Source: Bacteroidales bacterium
GTDB lineage: Bacteria > Bacteroidota > Bacteroidia > Bacteroidales > UBA7960
Reading direction: 5' to 3'
DNA length: 40,364 nucleotides
Assembly (NCBI GenBank): GCA_003557765.1
Contig: PWNO01000178.1
Span: forward strand, 1-40,364
Positions within the stretch are counted from its first letter, which is position 1. Every line of letters starts with the position of its first letter. This document shows, piece after piece, positions 24,278-32,530 of this stretch. The position numbers and the translations under genes were made by a program. The notes under the pieces were generated by a model, which was not told the DNA's origin, made no database searches, and saw only the letters and a list, made by a program, of their open reading frames with translations.

Positions 24278-24424
24278 AATGTTTGCAGTAAAACACTCAT
24301 CGTTAGAAACGTTTCAGGGAAATGGCCGCCCGGTTAGTTGGTGTTGGTCAATGTTGCTTTTGCGCTTCTGCTTTGGTGCAGCATAAGAAGCTAATAGCGG
24401 CCATTTCCGTATCCCCTGAAACGA
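24231..24424 (-). ncRNA. Structured noncoding RNA or attenuated leader, about 190 nt
   Basis: On the minus strand a helix forms between CGTTTCAG...GGAAATGGCCGC (24423-24416 and 24408-24397, with a 7-nt bulge) and the contiguous 3' strand GCGGCCATTTCC-CTGAAACG (24329-24310). All 20 pairs are Watson-Crick. Inside is a 67-nt region with a 9-bp hairpin (GCTTCT-TAT-GCT/AGC-AGAAGC, loop GCACCAA) and an A/C-rich strand. The RNA ends in a strong terminator. A near-consensus -7 element (TAGGTTTTG, 24436-24428) places the start at the first base of the helix. There is no reading frame. It could be a 6S-like RNA, an independent regulator, or an attenuator of the lipoprotein gene. No known family is matched with confidence. 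Confidence 0.6.
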
Positions 24425-24427
24425 ATA

Positions 24428-24436
24428 CAAAACCTA
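24428..24436 (-). promoter_or_regulatory. Probable promoter -7 element of the structured RNA
   Basis: The minus strand reads TAGGTTTTG, which has one T more than TAnnTTTG. The start would be near 24423, the base of the long helix. No -33 box is visible. Confidence 0.35.
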
Positions 24437-24464
24437 AAAAAATGAAATATTTGGAAAAAAGGAG

Positions 24465-24494
24465 AAAAACACCCGGTGGCTGAACTCCCCCGGG
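24465..24494 (-). terminator. Probable terminator downstream of the TPR gene
   Basis: On the minus strand the arms CCCGGGGG (24494-24487) and CCACCGGG (24479-24472) pair over 8 positions with one mismatch. GTGTTTTTC follows. It separates the TPR transcript from the structured RNA. Confidence 0.55.
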
Positions 24495-24728
24495 ATACGT
24501 TCAACAGTTTTGTATGTTGTCAGTAAAAAAAGAACTTTAGGTCAACAATCCTCGCGACGCACAATTATATGACGAACAGATTACAGAAAACGCTGCGTGA
24601 CATGAAAAAAAATATGCCGTCCACTCTATCTTGTTGAGCCGCACAATCATGCCTGTATGGAAGTGGCATGGGGTGTTCCACGCAACTACATTGATTGTCC
24701 AGGGGAAAGGGTATGACAGGATGCTTCC
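24495..24728. other. Noncoding 3' region of the TPR gene
   Basis: About 230 nt lie between the TPR stop codon and its probable terminator. I see no supported gene; only very short frames exist. A CAACA/TGTTG stem lies near 24502-24519. The segment might be a long 3' UTR. Confidence 0.45.
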
Positions 24729-26966
24729 TTACTTATTCTGACGGCTGCGCACCTGTATTTTGAGGTAATCCAGCATCAGGTCCATATCGTTGTGATTTAT
24801 TCCGTGATTGGCCAGATGTTTACGGTCTTCATTAAAAGATTGTTCGAAGTCTTTGATGCTTTTCCATGCAAAGATGCTTTGCACGTAATTTTTGAATGCA
24901 TCCATGGGGTCGCCCTGGCACCAACGTACGTGGCCCAGGTTAAGCAGGTCAAAATGGTTTCCCGGCTCTTTTTCCAGGAGTCTTTCCAGGTAGTCGCTTG
25001 CAGTGTCAAACTTGCCCAACAAAAAGGAGCACCAGGCCAGGGGCCTTCTTATCTTATGGTTTTCCGGTGCAAGCACCTCTACCTTAAAATAATAATCCAG
25101 TGCTTCTTCATACCTTTCAAGGTGGATGAGGCATTGCCCGATGTTTGCCTGGATACGCATGTCTTCGGGCGCCTGTTTTTCGGCATGTCGATAGTGCCGC
25201 AGGGCTTCTTCCCACTCGTTGAGCATCTTGGCACACCAGGCCATTTTCCGGGTAATCCATAAACGGTCTGTTTCAATCAGGTCAGCCTTCTTGTAATATG
25301 CATATGCTTGTGAAATATTCCCTGTCTTTTCATAACAGAAGGCAATTTTCTCAAAAAGCTCAATATTGCTGGTATCATGTGCGATGACGGACAGGAAGAT
25401 GCGCAAGGCATCATCATAAAATTGTTTATCGAAGAGAAACTCCGCAATATTGCGCACTGTTTTATCCCTATAAACCAGATGATTGACAAAGCGAACCTCA
25501 TACAGGTCAAGGTCAAACTCAAACACATCTTCAAAGTCCGCACGCCAGGGATGCAATTTATGAAAGCGGTACAGATCCTGAAAGTATTGTGTGAAAATGC
25601 TTTTTGTGCGGGCCAGGTTGCTGATTGCGTCCTGGTCTTTCTCCAGCTCAGAGATGTTTTCCATTTCTGCATTCAGCATGTTCATCATCATGGCTTTTTG
25701 CTGGTCCGGAACCATCGCCAGGTTGAGGCAAAATGAATATTTATCTGAATTGCACATAAAATAGGTGCTTTCCAGCTTTTCAATAAGCGGTGAAAGGTCG
25801 ATGCCCTGATCCTGACTTTCTGCGGCTGGTGTAATATCCGGGTTTTCTTCATAAAAAGGCAGAAACCAGTTGCTGATCTCCCGGAAAAAGGGGAAGTGTT
25901 TCAGGCGTGAGAACGCACTGATGAAGACGTCCATTCCGTCCATCTGCATCTCAGTAAGTTCCTGAAGTTTGTTCAGCAAGTCAGGTGCATCCTCAAACAC
26001 AGTTTCCCAGTCGGGATTCTTCTCTTCTTCCAGCGGGTCACTAAAGATGTTGTCCAGGTCTAGCTTCTCTTCGATCTTCGGCCGCATCTTCATGATCTCC
26101 GGCATGATCTCCTGCTCCCACTTTTTCTGTACTTTCTTGGTCTCACGTGATTTGATGAATTGTACGAGAATGGCTTCAATGTGTGCCTCGATGTGCTCAA
26201 GATCCTGCAGCGCAAGGCTTTTTTCTTCCAGAGCGGGATACAGGCGATGCCTGTCATTATATTTTAGAAAAGCCAGAAAAAGCCCAATTAATGCGCGCTC
26301 CCAAACAAGTTCTTCTTGTTTTTCCACAAAACGGAACAGCAGTATGAACTTACTCACGTCAAAATAGCGCAGCAGGCTAAGGGTCAAAGCACTAACAATA
26401 AGTGCTTTGTCGTGCCAGGGCAATTTATCCGCGTCGCAAGTGGTTTCCAAAAGTTTGTTTTCCTCTTCAGAATACTTGTCAGCAAGCCATATGATGTGAA
26501 ACAGGTCACTCAAGGCTTTCCTCCGGTCAGCCATATCACCGGCCTCACCTACCTGCACATCTTTAAGCAGGTCTGCAAGCTCATCATCAAAAGTCAGGTC
26601 TTCCAAAAGTTGCATGGCCTCGATCTGTTCAGATGCCTTGCGCTGGTGCCATACTTTTTTCAGATGATACACCTGTCCCTTCCCCAATTCCATCAAATGG
26701 GTTTCTTTCAGTTGGTCGGCCATTTCCAGGATGGTACGCATCAGGTAATTGTAAATCTTCTCCCGTTCGGGATCATCTACACCAGAAAAGGCGTGCTGCA
26801 GCAGCTGTGAATAAGTTTCCTGCAGCTCATTCAAGCGTTCATTCAGGTATTCCTTGCCTGTATCATGGATCATCTGGCGCAGCAGCACCATGGCATCTGC
26901 GATGCGTCGGCGGTTGACCAGCTTACAGGTATTGAGGTGCTTCTTATGGATATGGGTGACAGGCAT
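24729..26966 (-). CDS. Large TPR-repeat protein of unknown function
   Basis: A 745-residue, largely helical cytoplasmic protein. Residues 1-510 are charged helices without a recognised domain (EDLTFDDELADLLKDVQVGE, KKVQKKWEQEIMPEIMKMRP). From about 520 to 690 there are tandem tetratricopeptide repeats (FYDDALRIFLSVIAHDTSN, ISQAYAYYKKADLIETD, WEEALRHYRHAEKQAPED, YEEALDYYFKVEVLAPEN, FDTASDYLERLLEKEPGN), suggesting a scaffold for protein contacts. I recall similar proteins across Bacteroidota, without a known role. No signal peptide or membrane segment. The promoter at 26990-26997 gives a start near 26983, so the ATG at 26966 (leader about 17 nt) is preferred over that at 26978. The nearest genes are unrelated. 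Confidence 0.82.
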   Translation of the reverse strand: MPVTHIHKKHLNTCKLVNRRRIADAMVLLRQMIHDTGKEYLNERLNELQETYSQLLQHAFSGVDDPEREKIYNYLMRTILEMADQLKETHLMELGKGQVYHLKKVWHQRKASEQIEAMQLLEDLTFDDELADLLKDVQVGEAGDMADRRKALSDLFHIIWLADKYSEEENKLLETTCDADKLPWHDKALIVSALTLSLLRYFDVSKFILLFRFVEKQEELVWERALIGLFLAFLKYNDRHRLYPALEEKSLALQDLEHIEAHIEAILVQFIKSRETKKVQKKWEQEIMPEIMKMRPKIEEKLDLDNIFSDPLEEEKNPDWETVFEDAPDLLNKLQELTEMQMDGMDVFISAFSRLKHFPFFREISNWFLPFYEENPDITPAAESQDQGIDLSPLIEKLESTYFMCNSDKYSFCLNLAMVPDQQKAMMMNMLNAEMENISELEKDQDAISNLARTKSIFTQYFQDLYRFHKLHPWRADFEDVFEFDLDLYEVRFVNHLVYRDKTVRNIAEFLFDKQFYDDALRIFLSVIAHDTSNIELFEKIAFCYEKTGNISQAYAYYKKADLIETDRLWITRKMAWCAKMLNEWEEALRHYRHAEKQAPEDMRIQANIGQCLIHLERYEEALDYYFKVEVLAPENHKIRRPLAWCSFLLGKFDTASDYLERLLEKEPGNHFDLLNLGHVRWCQGDPMDAFKNYVQSIFAWKSIKDFEQSFNEDRKHLANHGINHNDMDLMLDYLKIQVRSRQNK

Positions 26967-26989
26967 AAGCGATGACAATGGTTGTTATG

Positions 26990-26997
26990 CAAATTTA
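26990..26997 (-). promoter_or_regulatory. -7 element of the TPR gene
   Basis: The minus strand reads TAAATTTG, an exact TAnnTTTG match. It lies in the 58-nt gap after the phosphoesterase stop, so the TPR gene has its own promoter. Confidence 0.55.
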
Positions 26998-27024
26998 CAA
27001 GAAAGATGTAATGTAGACCATGCC

Positions 27025-27888
27025 TTACAGGATGAGTCGTTCGGCGCTTCGGAGGCATTTATTGGTGAAATGGACCAGGGCGAGCCCAGGACCGTCATAG
27101 GCAGCAGAATACGCCATGGTGTCACCGATTTGTTCTTTCCAGCTCCCGGTAATCTTTGCAGACTCATGAATATGGCCATGCAGGGTCAGCATAGGCTGCC
27201 TGACCTCTATAAACTCCTTGATCGCAATGCTGCCCACGTGTACGTCGACAGGTACGTGATCCACCATGACCCCGTCGAGGCCTGCCCGGTCCAGCGCCGT
27301 TTTGTATGGGGGCGAATGAAACAAAAAAATGGCACGGGAAAGGTCATCATTACCGGCAAGGACCTGCAGGTCTTTTTTGATGGTAGAAAACCCGGTGTCT
27401 TCAGTGGGCTTGACCGTCCGGTATCCTTCTGAAGGATGGACACAGCCGGGGTCCACATACCTCGACACATCGTACTGCTCCCAGTCTTTCAGCAGGAATG
27501 GTGTGGGAGGTACCATGGCATAGCCATACACCCAAAAATCATCCAGGATTTTTTTCTTCATGTGCATATAGTGCCATAGCCCTTCATCGTCATGCTTTAC
27601 GAAGGCCCTTTCCTCACTCCGCGGATCGTCATTGCCAAGAATGATAAATACCTCCGGATACGCATCCTTAAGTTCTTTTTTCAGGGTTTGGAATGCAGGG
27701 GCAAGAAAGCCATCCACAAAAGGTACGGACACCGCCTTGCTGCTGGCTTTGTATTGCAGTCCGGGAGGTAAAAGGTCGCCACCAAAAAACACGGCGTGGG
27801 GCCGTTTACGGCGAATATGGAAAAACAGTTTCTCATATTTTTCCACATGGCCATGGAGGTCCGACACAAAAAAGAACACATCACGCAT
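27025..27888 (-). CDS. Calcineurin-like metallophosphoesterase
   Basis: This is a binuclear-metal phosphoesterase, 287 residues, cytoplasmic. Metal-binding motifs in order: DLHGH (Asp10, His12), GGDLL (Asp38), ILGNDDPR (Asn and Asp), HSPPYKT, and LHGHIHES near the C-terminus. Its closest relatives by motif are small calcineurin-like phosphoesterases of unknown substrate. The start at 27888 matches the family; the longer frame (to 28152) is out of frame over the nucleotidyltransferase gene. Its ATG overlaps the stop of that gene (ATGCGTGA, 8 nt), so the two are translationally coupled. Confidence 0.88.
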   Translation of the reverse strand: MRDVFFFVSDLHGHVEKYEKLFFHIRRKRPHAVFFGGDLLPPGLQYKASSKAVSVPFVDGFLAPAFQTLKKELKDAYPEVFIILGNDDPRSEERAFVKHDDEGLWHYMHMKKKILDDFWVYGYAMVPPTPFLLKDWEQYDVSRYVDPGCVHPSEGYRTVKPTEDTGFSTIKKDLQVLAGNDDLSRAIFLFHSPPYKTALDRAGLDGVMVDHVPVDVHVGSIAIKEFIEVRQPMLTLHGHIHESAKITGSWKEQIGDTMAYSAAYDGPGLALVHFTNKCLRSAERLIL

Positions 27889-28276
27889 GGTCTGCCTGTT
27901 TTCGTAGCAAGCGGGGTTTATTGACTGCCGACTCCAGCATAACGGCAAAGCTGTCTTTTTGTTCGATGTCCGCATCGGTGATGATGTGCAGATCGACCAG
28001 ACTTCCTTTTGCCTCATAACCTGTTTCAACGGCATTGATATGAGCCAATGCAAGCCCCCAACCTTCACACCAGGTACGCAACAAGGCCTGCTTGCTTTTG
28101 TCGGGCTTACAATAAGCCAACAGGTCAATGTCGCTACATGGACCCACGTCACCAGTTTTCACACTGCCAATGAGATAGATGGCCTTCACACCAAAAGCTT
28201 CCATGTTCAGGGCATCGGCAATTGCCTGTGCCATTTCGAAACGCCACTTCCAGGGGTCTGTCGTAGTGTCTTGCAT
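27881..28276 (-). CDS. Minimal nucleotidyltransferase-domain protein
   Basis: This 131-residue protein is a small member of the DNA polymerase beta-like nucleotidyltransferases. The signature GSVKTGDVGPCSDIDLL gives Gly37-Ser38 and the catalytic Asp49 and Asp51; LVDLHII supplies the third Asp95. It lacks the extra domains of tRNA or antibiotic nucleotidyltransferases, so the target is unknown. MNT proteins often pair with HEPN toxins, but the partner here is a metallophosphoesterase, and no HEPN protein is nearby. The gene lies between the terminator at 28283-28389 and the phosphoesterase gene, which begins inside its last codons. Confidence 0.8.
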   Translation of the reverse strand: MQDTTTDPWKWRFEMAQAIADALNMEAFGVKAIYLIGSVKTGDVGPCSDIDLLAYCKPDKSKQALLRTWCEGWGLALAHINAVETGYEAKGSLVDLHIITDADIEQKDSFAVMLESAVNKPRLLRKQADHA

Positions 28277-28282
28277 GCCATT

Positions 28283-28389
28283 AAAAAAAGTGAGGTTTAA
28301 AGCTTGAGATTTGAAGTGTATAGCTTTTTCAAAACCTTTAGTTCATGAAAAAACGGGCAACATCAAACTTCAGGCTTTAAACCTCAAAC
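28283..28389 (-). terminator. Long imperfect inverted repeat ending in a T-run, past abgT
   Basis: The arms are 28290-28318 and 28361-28389, each about 29 nt, with a 13-nt perfect core (TGAGGTTTAAAGC/GCTTTAAACCTCA) and a 42-nt loop. On the minus strand, seven T follow (28289-28283). It ends the abgT transcript and sits just upstream of the nucleotidyltransferase start. The long arms suggest it may also derive from a small dispersed repeat. Confidence 0.65.
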
Positions 28390-28408
28390 CAAAAGACCTG
28401 CTTGAGAA

Positions 28409-30070
28409 TCAAAACGATTCTATATACAGCGTATGATATGCTAATTGTTCTTTAGATACATAGGTTTCCTCCAGCAACACCTCTTCTGGCTGCTGTGATC
28501 CGCGTTCACTCGGATACTCAATGGGCCCCTCAATACCCAGTGGGATACCCAGCATGATCCAGATCACGAACATGGGGATCCTGGCTAACATGAAGGCAAT
28601 GGCATAGGGCAGCATCATGGAAATAAGTGTCCCGATGCCGGCTGTTTTGTCGTATTTCTGTGCAAACACGATTACCAGCGGGAAATAGGGCAGCAGCGGG
28701 GTCGGGATGTTGGAATAGGAGTCACCGATACGGTATGCAGCTTGCGTAAGCTCAGGAGAATAGCCCATAAGCATGAGCATGGGGACAAAAATGGGTGCCA
28801 GCAGGGCCCACTTGGCTGAAGCGCTTCCCATGATCAGGTTTACGAAGGAGGCTATGATGATAAAAGCCACAAGCAAAGGAATGCCGGTAAATCCGATCGC
28901 TTCCAGTCCGTCGGAACCTTTCACTGCGAGGATGCTTCCCAGGTTGGACCAGTTGAAATAGGCCACAAACTGGGCTGCCACGAAGGCGATGACGATATAG
29001 AGCCCCATGGTAGACATCGACTTGGCTGTCATGTCAGACACATCCTTATCGCTTTTAATTGTCCTGGACACGATTCCGTAAACCAGGCCGCCGGTAAAGA
29101 AGATGATAAACATGATGGGCACAAGCGAATCGTAGAACGGACGGAAGCTGTTTACTCCTGTTACCGGGTCATACTCGCCACGCAGCAACCCATCGGCAGG
29201 CACTACTGCAATCGCTACAAGGACCACCACAGTAAGGATAGAGAATAGTGACCATTTAAGCGCCTTGCGCTCATGGGGTTTTACGTCATTATTGGTGTCT
29301 TCGATGGCCAGGTCGCTATCCGGACGATATTCTCCCAGGCGTGGCACCACAATCTTTTCAGTGATATAGGTGCCGGCCAGGCCGACCAGTGGCACGGAGG
29401 CAGCCATCAGGTAATAGTTCGAAAGCGGGTTCACCGTATAATCGGGGTCGATGATGTTGGCTGCCGGCTCGGTAAAAGCAGCGATCATGGGGTCAAGTCC
29501 GGTAGGCAGGAAGTTGGCGCCAAAACCACCGGATACCCCGGCAAAGGCAGCGGCAATACCTGCCAGCGGATGCCTCCCCATCCCTAAAAAGAGTGCCGCA
29601 CCCATGGGTATTAACACCACATAGCCCGCATCAGCAGCCACAGAGCTGACCATACCCGCTACAACAATGGAAAATGTGATCAGGTACTTGGGAACTTTGG
29701 AAACAAAGACACGCAGGGCTACCGAGATCATCCCGGTGTGCTCGGCCACGCCAATACCTAACATAACCACAAGCACCAGTCCCAGTGGCGGGAAGGTGGC
29801 AAATACTTCAACCAGGTTGGTGAAAACCCGCTGAATACCTTCCTTGGTCAGGAGGTTTTCAACGACAATATATTCTGCTTCAACACCTGTATCCGCGCCT
29901 GTACCAGGGCGAACAACTGATACTCCGCTGAATATCCAGCTCAAAAGCAATACCACGCCCATCAATATTGCAAACAAGGTTACCGGTTGGGGCAATTTGT
30001 TACCGATAATCTCTACCTTGTCGAGTATTCGCTGAAAAACACCCCCTTTGGTTTCGTCCATTTTGGCCAT
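28409..30070 (-). CDS. abgT: AbgT-family transporter
   Basis: This is a membrane transporter of the AbgT family, first known for p-aminobenzoyl-glutamate uptake in E. coli; some members are drug or sulfonamide exporters. The 553-residue protein has about 12-13 membrane segments, starting VTLFAILMGVVLLLSWIF near residue 31, and ARIPMFVIWIMLGIPLG near the end. Family markers include GGFGANFLPTGLDPMIAAFT, the helix-break TEPAANIID, and NLIMGSASAKWALLAPIFVPML. There are no abgAB hydrolase or sulfonamide-resistance genes nearby, so direction and substrate are open. It is monocistronic: a good promoter upstream and a terminator-like inverted repeat downstream. Confidence 0.92.
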   Translation of the reverse strand: MAKMDETKGGVFQRILDKVEIIGNKLPQPVTLFAILMGVVLLLSWIFSGVSVVRPGTGADTGVEAEYIVVENLLTKEGIQRVFTNLVEVFATFPPLGLVLVVMLGIGVAEHTGMISVALRVFVSKVPKYLITFSIVVAGMVSSVAADAGYVVLIPMGAALFLGMGRHPLAGIAAAFAGVSGGFGANFLPTGLDPMIAAFTEPAANIIDPDYTVNPLSNYYLMAASVPLVGLAGTYITEKIVVPRLGEYRPDSDLAIEDTNNDVKPHERKALKWSLFSILTVVVLVAIAVVPADGLLRGEYDPVTGVNSFRPFYDSLVPIMFIIFFTGGLVYGIVSRTIKSDKDVSDMTAKSMSTMGLYIVIAFVAAQFVAYFNWSNLGSILAVKGSDGLEAIGFTGIPLLVAFIIIASFVNLIMGSASAKWALLAPIFVPMLMLMGYSPELTQAAYRIGDSYSNIPTPLLPYFPLVIVFAQKYDKTAGIGTLISMMLPYAIAFMLARIPMFVIWIMLGIPLGIEGPIEYPSERGSQQPEEVLLEETYVSKEQLAYHTLYIESF

Positions 30071-30112
30071 AATGTATTATCTTATTGTTTGACTTACTGA
30101 GAAAACAGAGGC

Positions 30113-30142
30113 CAAAAATAATGTATTCGCTGTAAACACAAA
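30113..30142 (-). promoter_or_regulatory. abgT promoter
   Basis: On the minus strand, TTTG (30142-30139), 18 nt, then TATTTTTG (30120-30113), an exact -7 match. The predicted start is near 30106, giving a 36-nt leader. Confidence 0.65.
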
Positions 30143-30332
30143 AATTAATCTTGTAATATTCATGGCAGAAAAGTGCTGGTGGCTTATCCATATTGCCGTA
30201 TGCATTATGCCACAATGCTTGTCCTGTATTAAAATGAGGCCGGCAAATAACTGCAGCGACAGGGGAAGTCTGTTGCGTAAGCAAAGGAAAATCATTCAGC
30301 AGCTGAGAAAACACCAAAATAACGAGTACACG

Positions 30333-32456
30333 TTAACGGATAATGGTCACCGTGCCCTCGGCATATCGTGTTTTCCCCATCCGCGTATACTGCAACACAT
30401 AAAAGTAGGTGCCATCAGGTGCACCATCTCCATCCCACCAGTTGTTGTAATAGTCGTTGTGCTCAAACACCTTTTGCCCCCAGCGATTGTAAATGATCAT
30501 CCTGGCGCCCGGATAATGCTCCAGGTTTTCAATCTCAAACTCATCATTGATGCCATCTGCATTGGGCGTAAACACATTGGGGATGGTCAGGTCGCAGTTC
30601 TGATCGGACACGTCCTTGTCTATGTAGGCCACACATCCGGTGATCGTGTCGGTGATCTCCACCGTATAGAGGCCGGGTTCCTTCACCATGAGGGTGTCAT
30701 AGGTACGTTCCGGAAGATCAACACCACCAAACTGCCATTGATACTTCCATTCAAACCCGTCGTGGTTCAGTGGACGGACGGTGAGCAAGGTGGAATCACC
30801 CTCACAGATGGGTATTTCCAGCTCCGATTCAATTTCAGCCTCGGGAAGTGATAAAATATTTATTGTCAAGGTGGTATCATAAATACACCCAAAGTTGTCG
30901 GTGATCTCAAACAGGAAGTCATAGACACCTGGGATATCCATATAGGTGCTGGCGATGTAATTCCCTTGTGCGTCAATATTCGTGTTGATGGGGTTGCCAT
31001 TATGGTACCACTGGCCATCGGATATTTCTGGGATAAAGATCAGGGAGTCCGGATAGAACTGATCATCAAAGAGCATGCTCCAGCCAAAGACATGGCCAGT
31101 TTGCCCCTCTCCAATGGTATGATCTTCCACACGAAGTGTCCACGTGCCGTTCAACGTACTTCCCGCAAAACCATTCAGGCTTTCGTCAGGTGTATAGTTT
31201 CCAGGCGGCATATAGGCAGCATTAAAATAGTAGTTACCGGCATTGTCGGTATATTCATAAAACTGCGGGGTGGTTTCTCCCATCGTACCAAACTCAGCTA
31301 TGGGGGAGAAACAATAGGTATATGGTGTTCCCGGAACATCATCTTCCCAGACTACCGGTTCACCAAGGTTTGCAGATGGGCCACCGTGGCTTTTAAGTAC
31401 TACCACATCGCCTTGTGGCGATTCCAGCTCAAAAGTGACCTGCGACTGGTCCACGTGTTCGATCATTACGCAGATCCTGTCAATGTCTTCTGCTGAGAGC
31501 ACCTCCATGCCTTCGGTAAACACATCAAACTCGAGGGAGGATGCGTACAGATAGGCGTCATCAAGGCCGACCAGCACGGGCTCATCTTCATCCACAGCTA
31601 TAGGAAAACCAGTCCAGGCCTCAACATTTCCAATGCCATAGAGGGTGAACGGCTCTTCCGCACAGGCACTGTCGGCCGAAATGCTGGTGCCGGTAAAATG
31701 CGGAATCGTAGCCACCATATGTACTTCATAGGCAGTCGCCTCACATTCGTTTCCGGGGTCACGTGCTAACACATTCACCACATAAGCTCCCGGTTCTTCA
31801 AATAAAAAGCTTTGATCCTGCCCTGCCAAACTTTGTCCTTCTATTGTCCAGGTAAATTCAAAAAGCGCCGGATCATAATCAATATTTTCAGCCAGGTAAT
31901 AAGCTTCCGCCTGAAAAGAAACGGGTTCTGGGTCAACCGGGCATTGGGTGAGGCCATCCAGGGGGTCAATTGCGACGCTGAAAAGATCGCACAACGTGTT
32001 ACAGGAAACTGCGGCAAACCAGCCCAGGCGATCGTCCACATCATCCGGGTCATCCGGATCAAAACCGGATGACACAAAATGAAAATGCAGGCTGCCAGTA
32101 GATGCGTAGACGGTCTCATCATGCAGTGACTGGCCAGTTGCTTCCATAAGCAAAGGTGCATCCCGGCTGGCACCATCATATACGTATAATGTGTCGTTTC
32201 CCCCGAGGCTGAACAATTCAAAATGAAGTGCCAGGTGTGGTTGGTTTTCGTCGTTGCTGGCAAAGGTAATGGTGTGGTTCGCTTCGGGGTTGTAGTGGCT
32301 GAGGGCATCTCCCCCGCTTGGGTCTACAAAGTTGCCGGAGCAGGTTTCAACCGTTTGTCCGTCCTGAACATCTATCGGATAATTGATATCAGCGAGTGCT
32401 TGCAGGCTGAAAACCAGCGGGACAAGCAGGACCAGCAGAATTTTTTTATGGTTCAT
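30333..32456 (-). CDS. Secreted multidomain protein with T9SS type B sorting domain
   Basis: A 707-residue protein exported by Sec and then by the type IX secretion system to the cell surface or medium. The signal peptide is KKILLVLLVPLVFSLQALA. Next comes a CUB-like domain at about 25-150 (TVETCSGNFVDPSGG, NDTLYVYDGASRDAP), a PKD-like domain (FLFEEPGAYVVNVLARD), and a P-domain/HomoB-like region at about 300-480 (VTFELESPQGDVVVLKSHGG, STLNGTWTLRVEDHT). Further PKD/Ig-like repeats follow, then the CHU_C sorting domain at about 615-707 (IPNVFTPNADGINDEFEIEN, IYNRWGQKVFEHNDYYNNWW). No catalytic domain is visible, so adhesion or matrix binding is likely. The start at 32456 is the signal-peptide ATG; the frame to 32585 runs into a repeat. 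Confidence 0.88.
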   Translation of the reverse strand: MNHKKILLVLLVPLVFSLQALADINYPIDVQDGQTVETCSGNFVDPSGGDALSHYNPEANHTITFASNDENQPHLALHFELFSLGGNDTLYVYDGASRDAPLLMEATGQSLHDETVYASTGSLHFHFVSSGFDPDDPDDVDDRLGWFAAVSCNTLCDLFSVAIDPLDGLTQCPVDPEPVSFQAEAYYLAENIDYDPALFEFTWTIEGQSLAGQDQSFLFEEPGAYVVNVLARDPGNECEATAYEVHMVATIPHFTGTSISADSACAEEPFTLYGIGNVEAWTGFPIAVDEDEPVLVGLDDAYLYASSLEFDVFTEGMEVLSAEDIDRICVMIEHVDQSQVTFELESPQGDVVVLKSHGGPSANLGEPVVWEDDVPGTPYTYCFSPIAEFGTMGETTPQFYEYTDNAGNYYFNAAYMPPGNYTPDESLNGFAGSTLNGTWTLRVEDHTIGEGQTGHVFGWSMLFDDQFYPDSLIFIPEISDGQWYHNGNPINTNIDAQGNYIASTYMDIPGVYDFLFEITDNFGCIYDTTLTINILSLPEAEIESELEIPICEGDSTLLTVRPLNHDGFEWKYQWQFGGVDLPERTYDTLMVKEPGLYTVEITDTITGCVAYIDKDVSDQNCDLTIPNVFTPNADGINDEFEIENLEHYPGARMIIYNRWGQKVFEHNDYYNNWWDGDGAPDGTYFYVLQYTRMGKTRYAEGTVTIIR

Positions 32457-32530
32457 GTGTTTAATATAATGTCGAAATGTCATAAGAGGTCTAAAAGTGT
32501 GGGTTTTCCAAGGCTTTGACCAGTGATTAT

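Noticed and set aside
24231..24424. Retron or group II intron RNA
   Set aside because: No reverse transcriptase gene is nearby and the expected branching motifs are missing.
27889..28152. Longer start for the phosphoesterase
   Set aside because: It is a shadow of the nucleotidyltransferase gene; the DLHGH motif sits near the ATG at 27888.
30162..30851. 229-residue plus-strand frame opposite the T9SS gene
   Set aside because: Antisense to a convincing gene, with no family resemblance.
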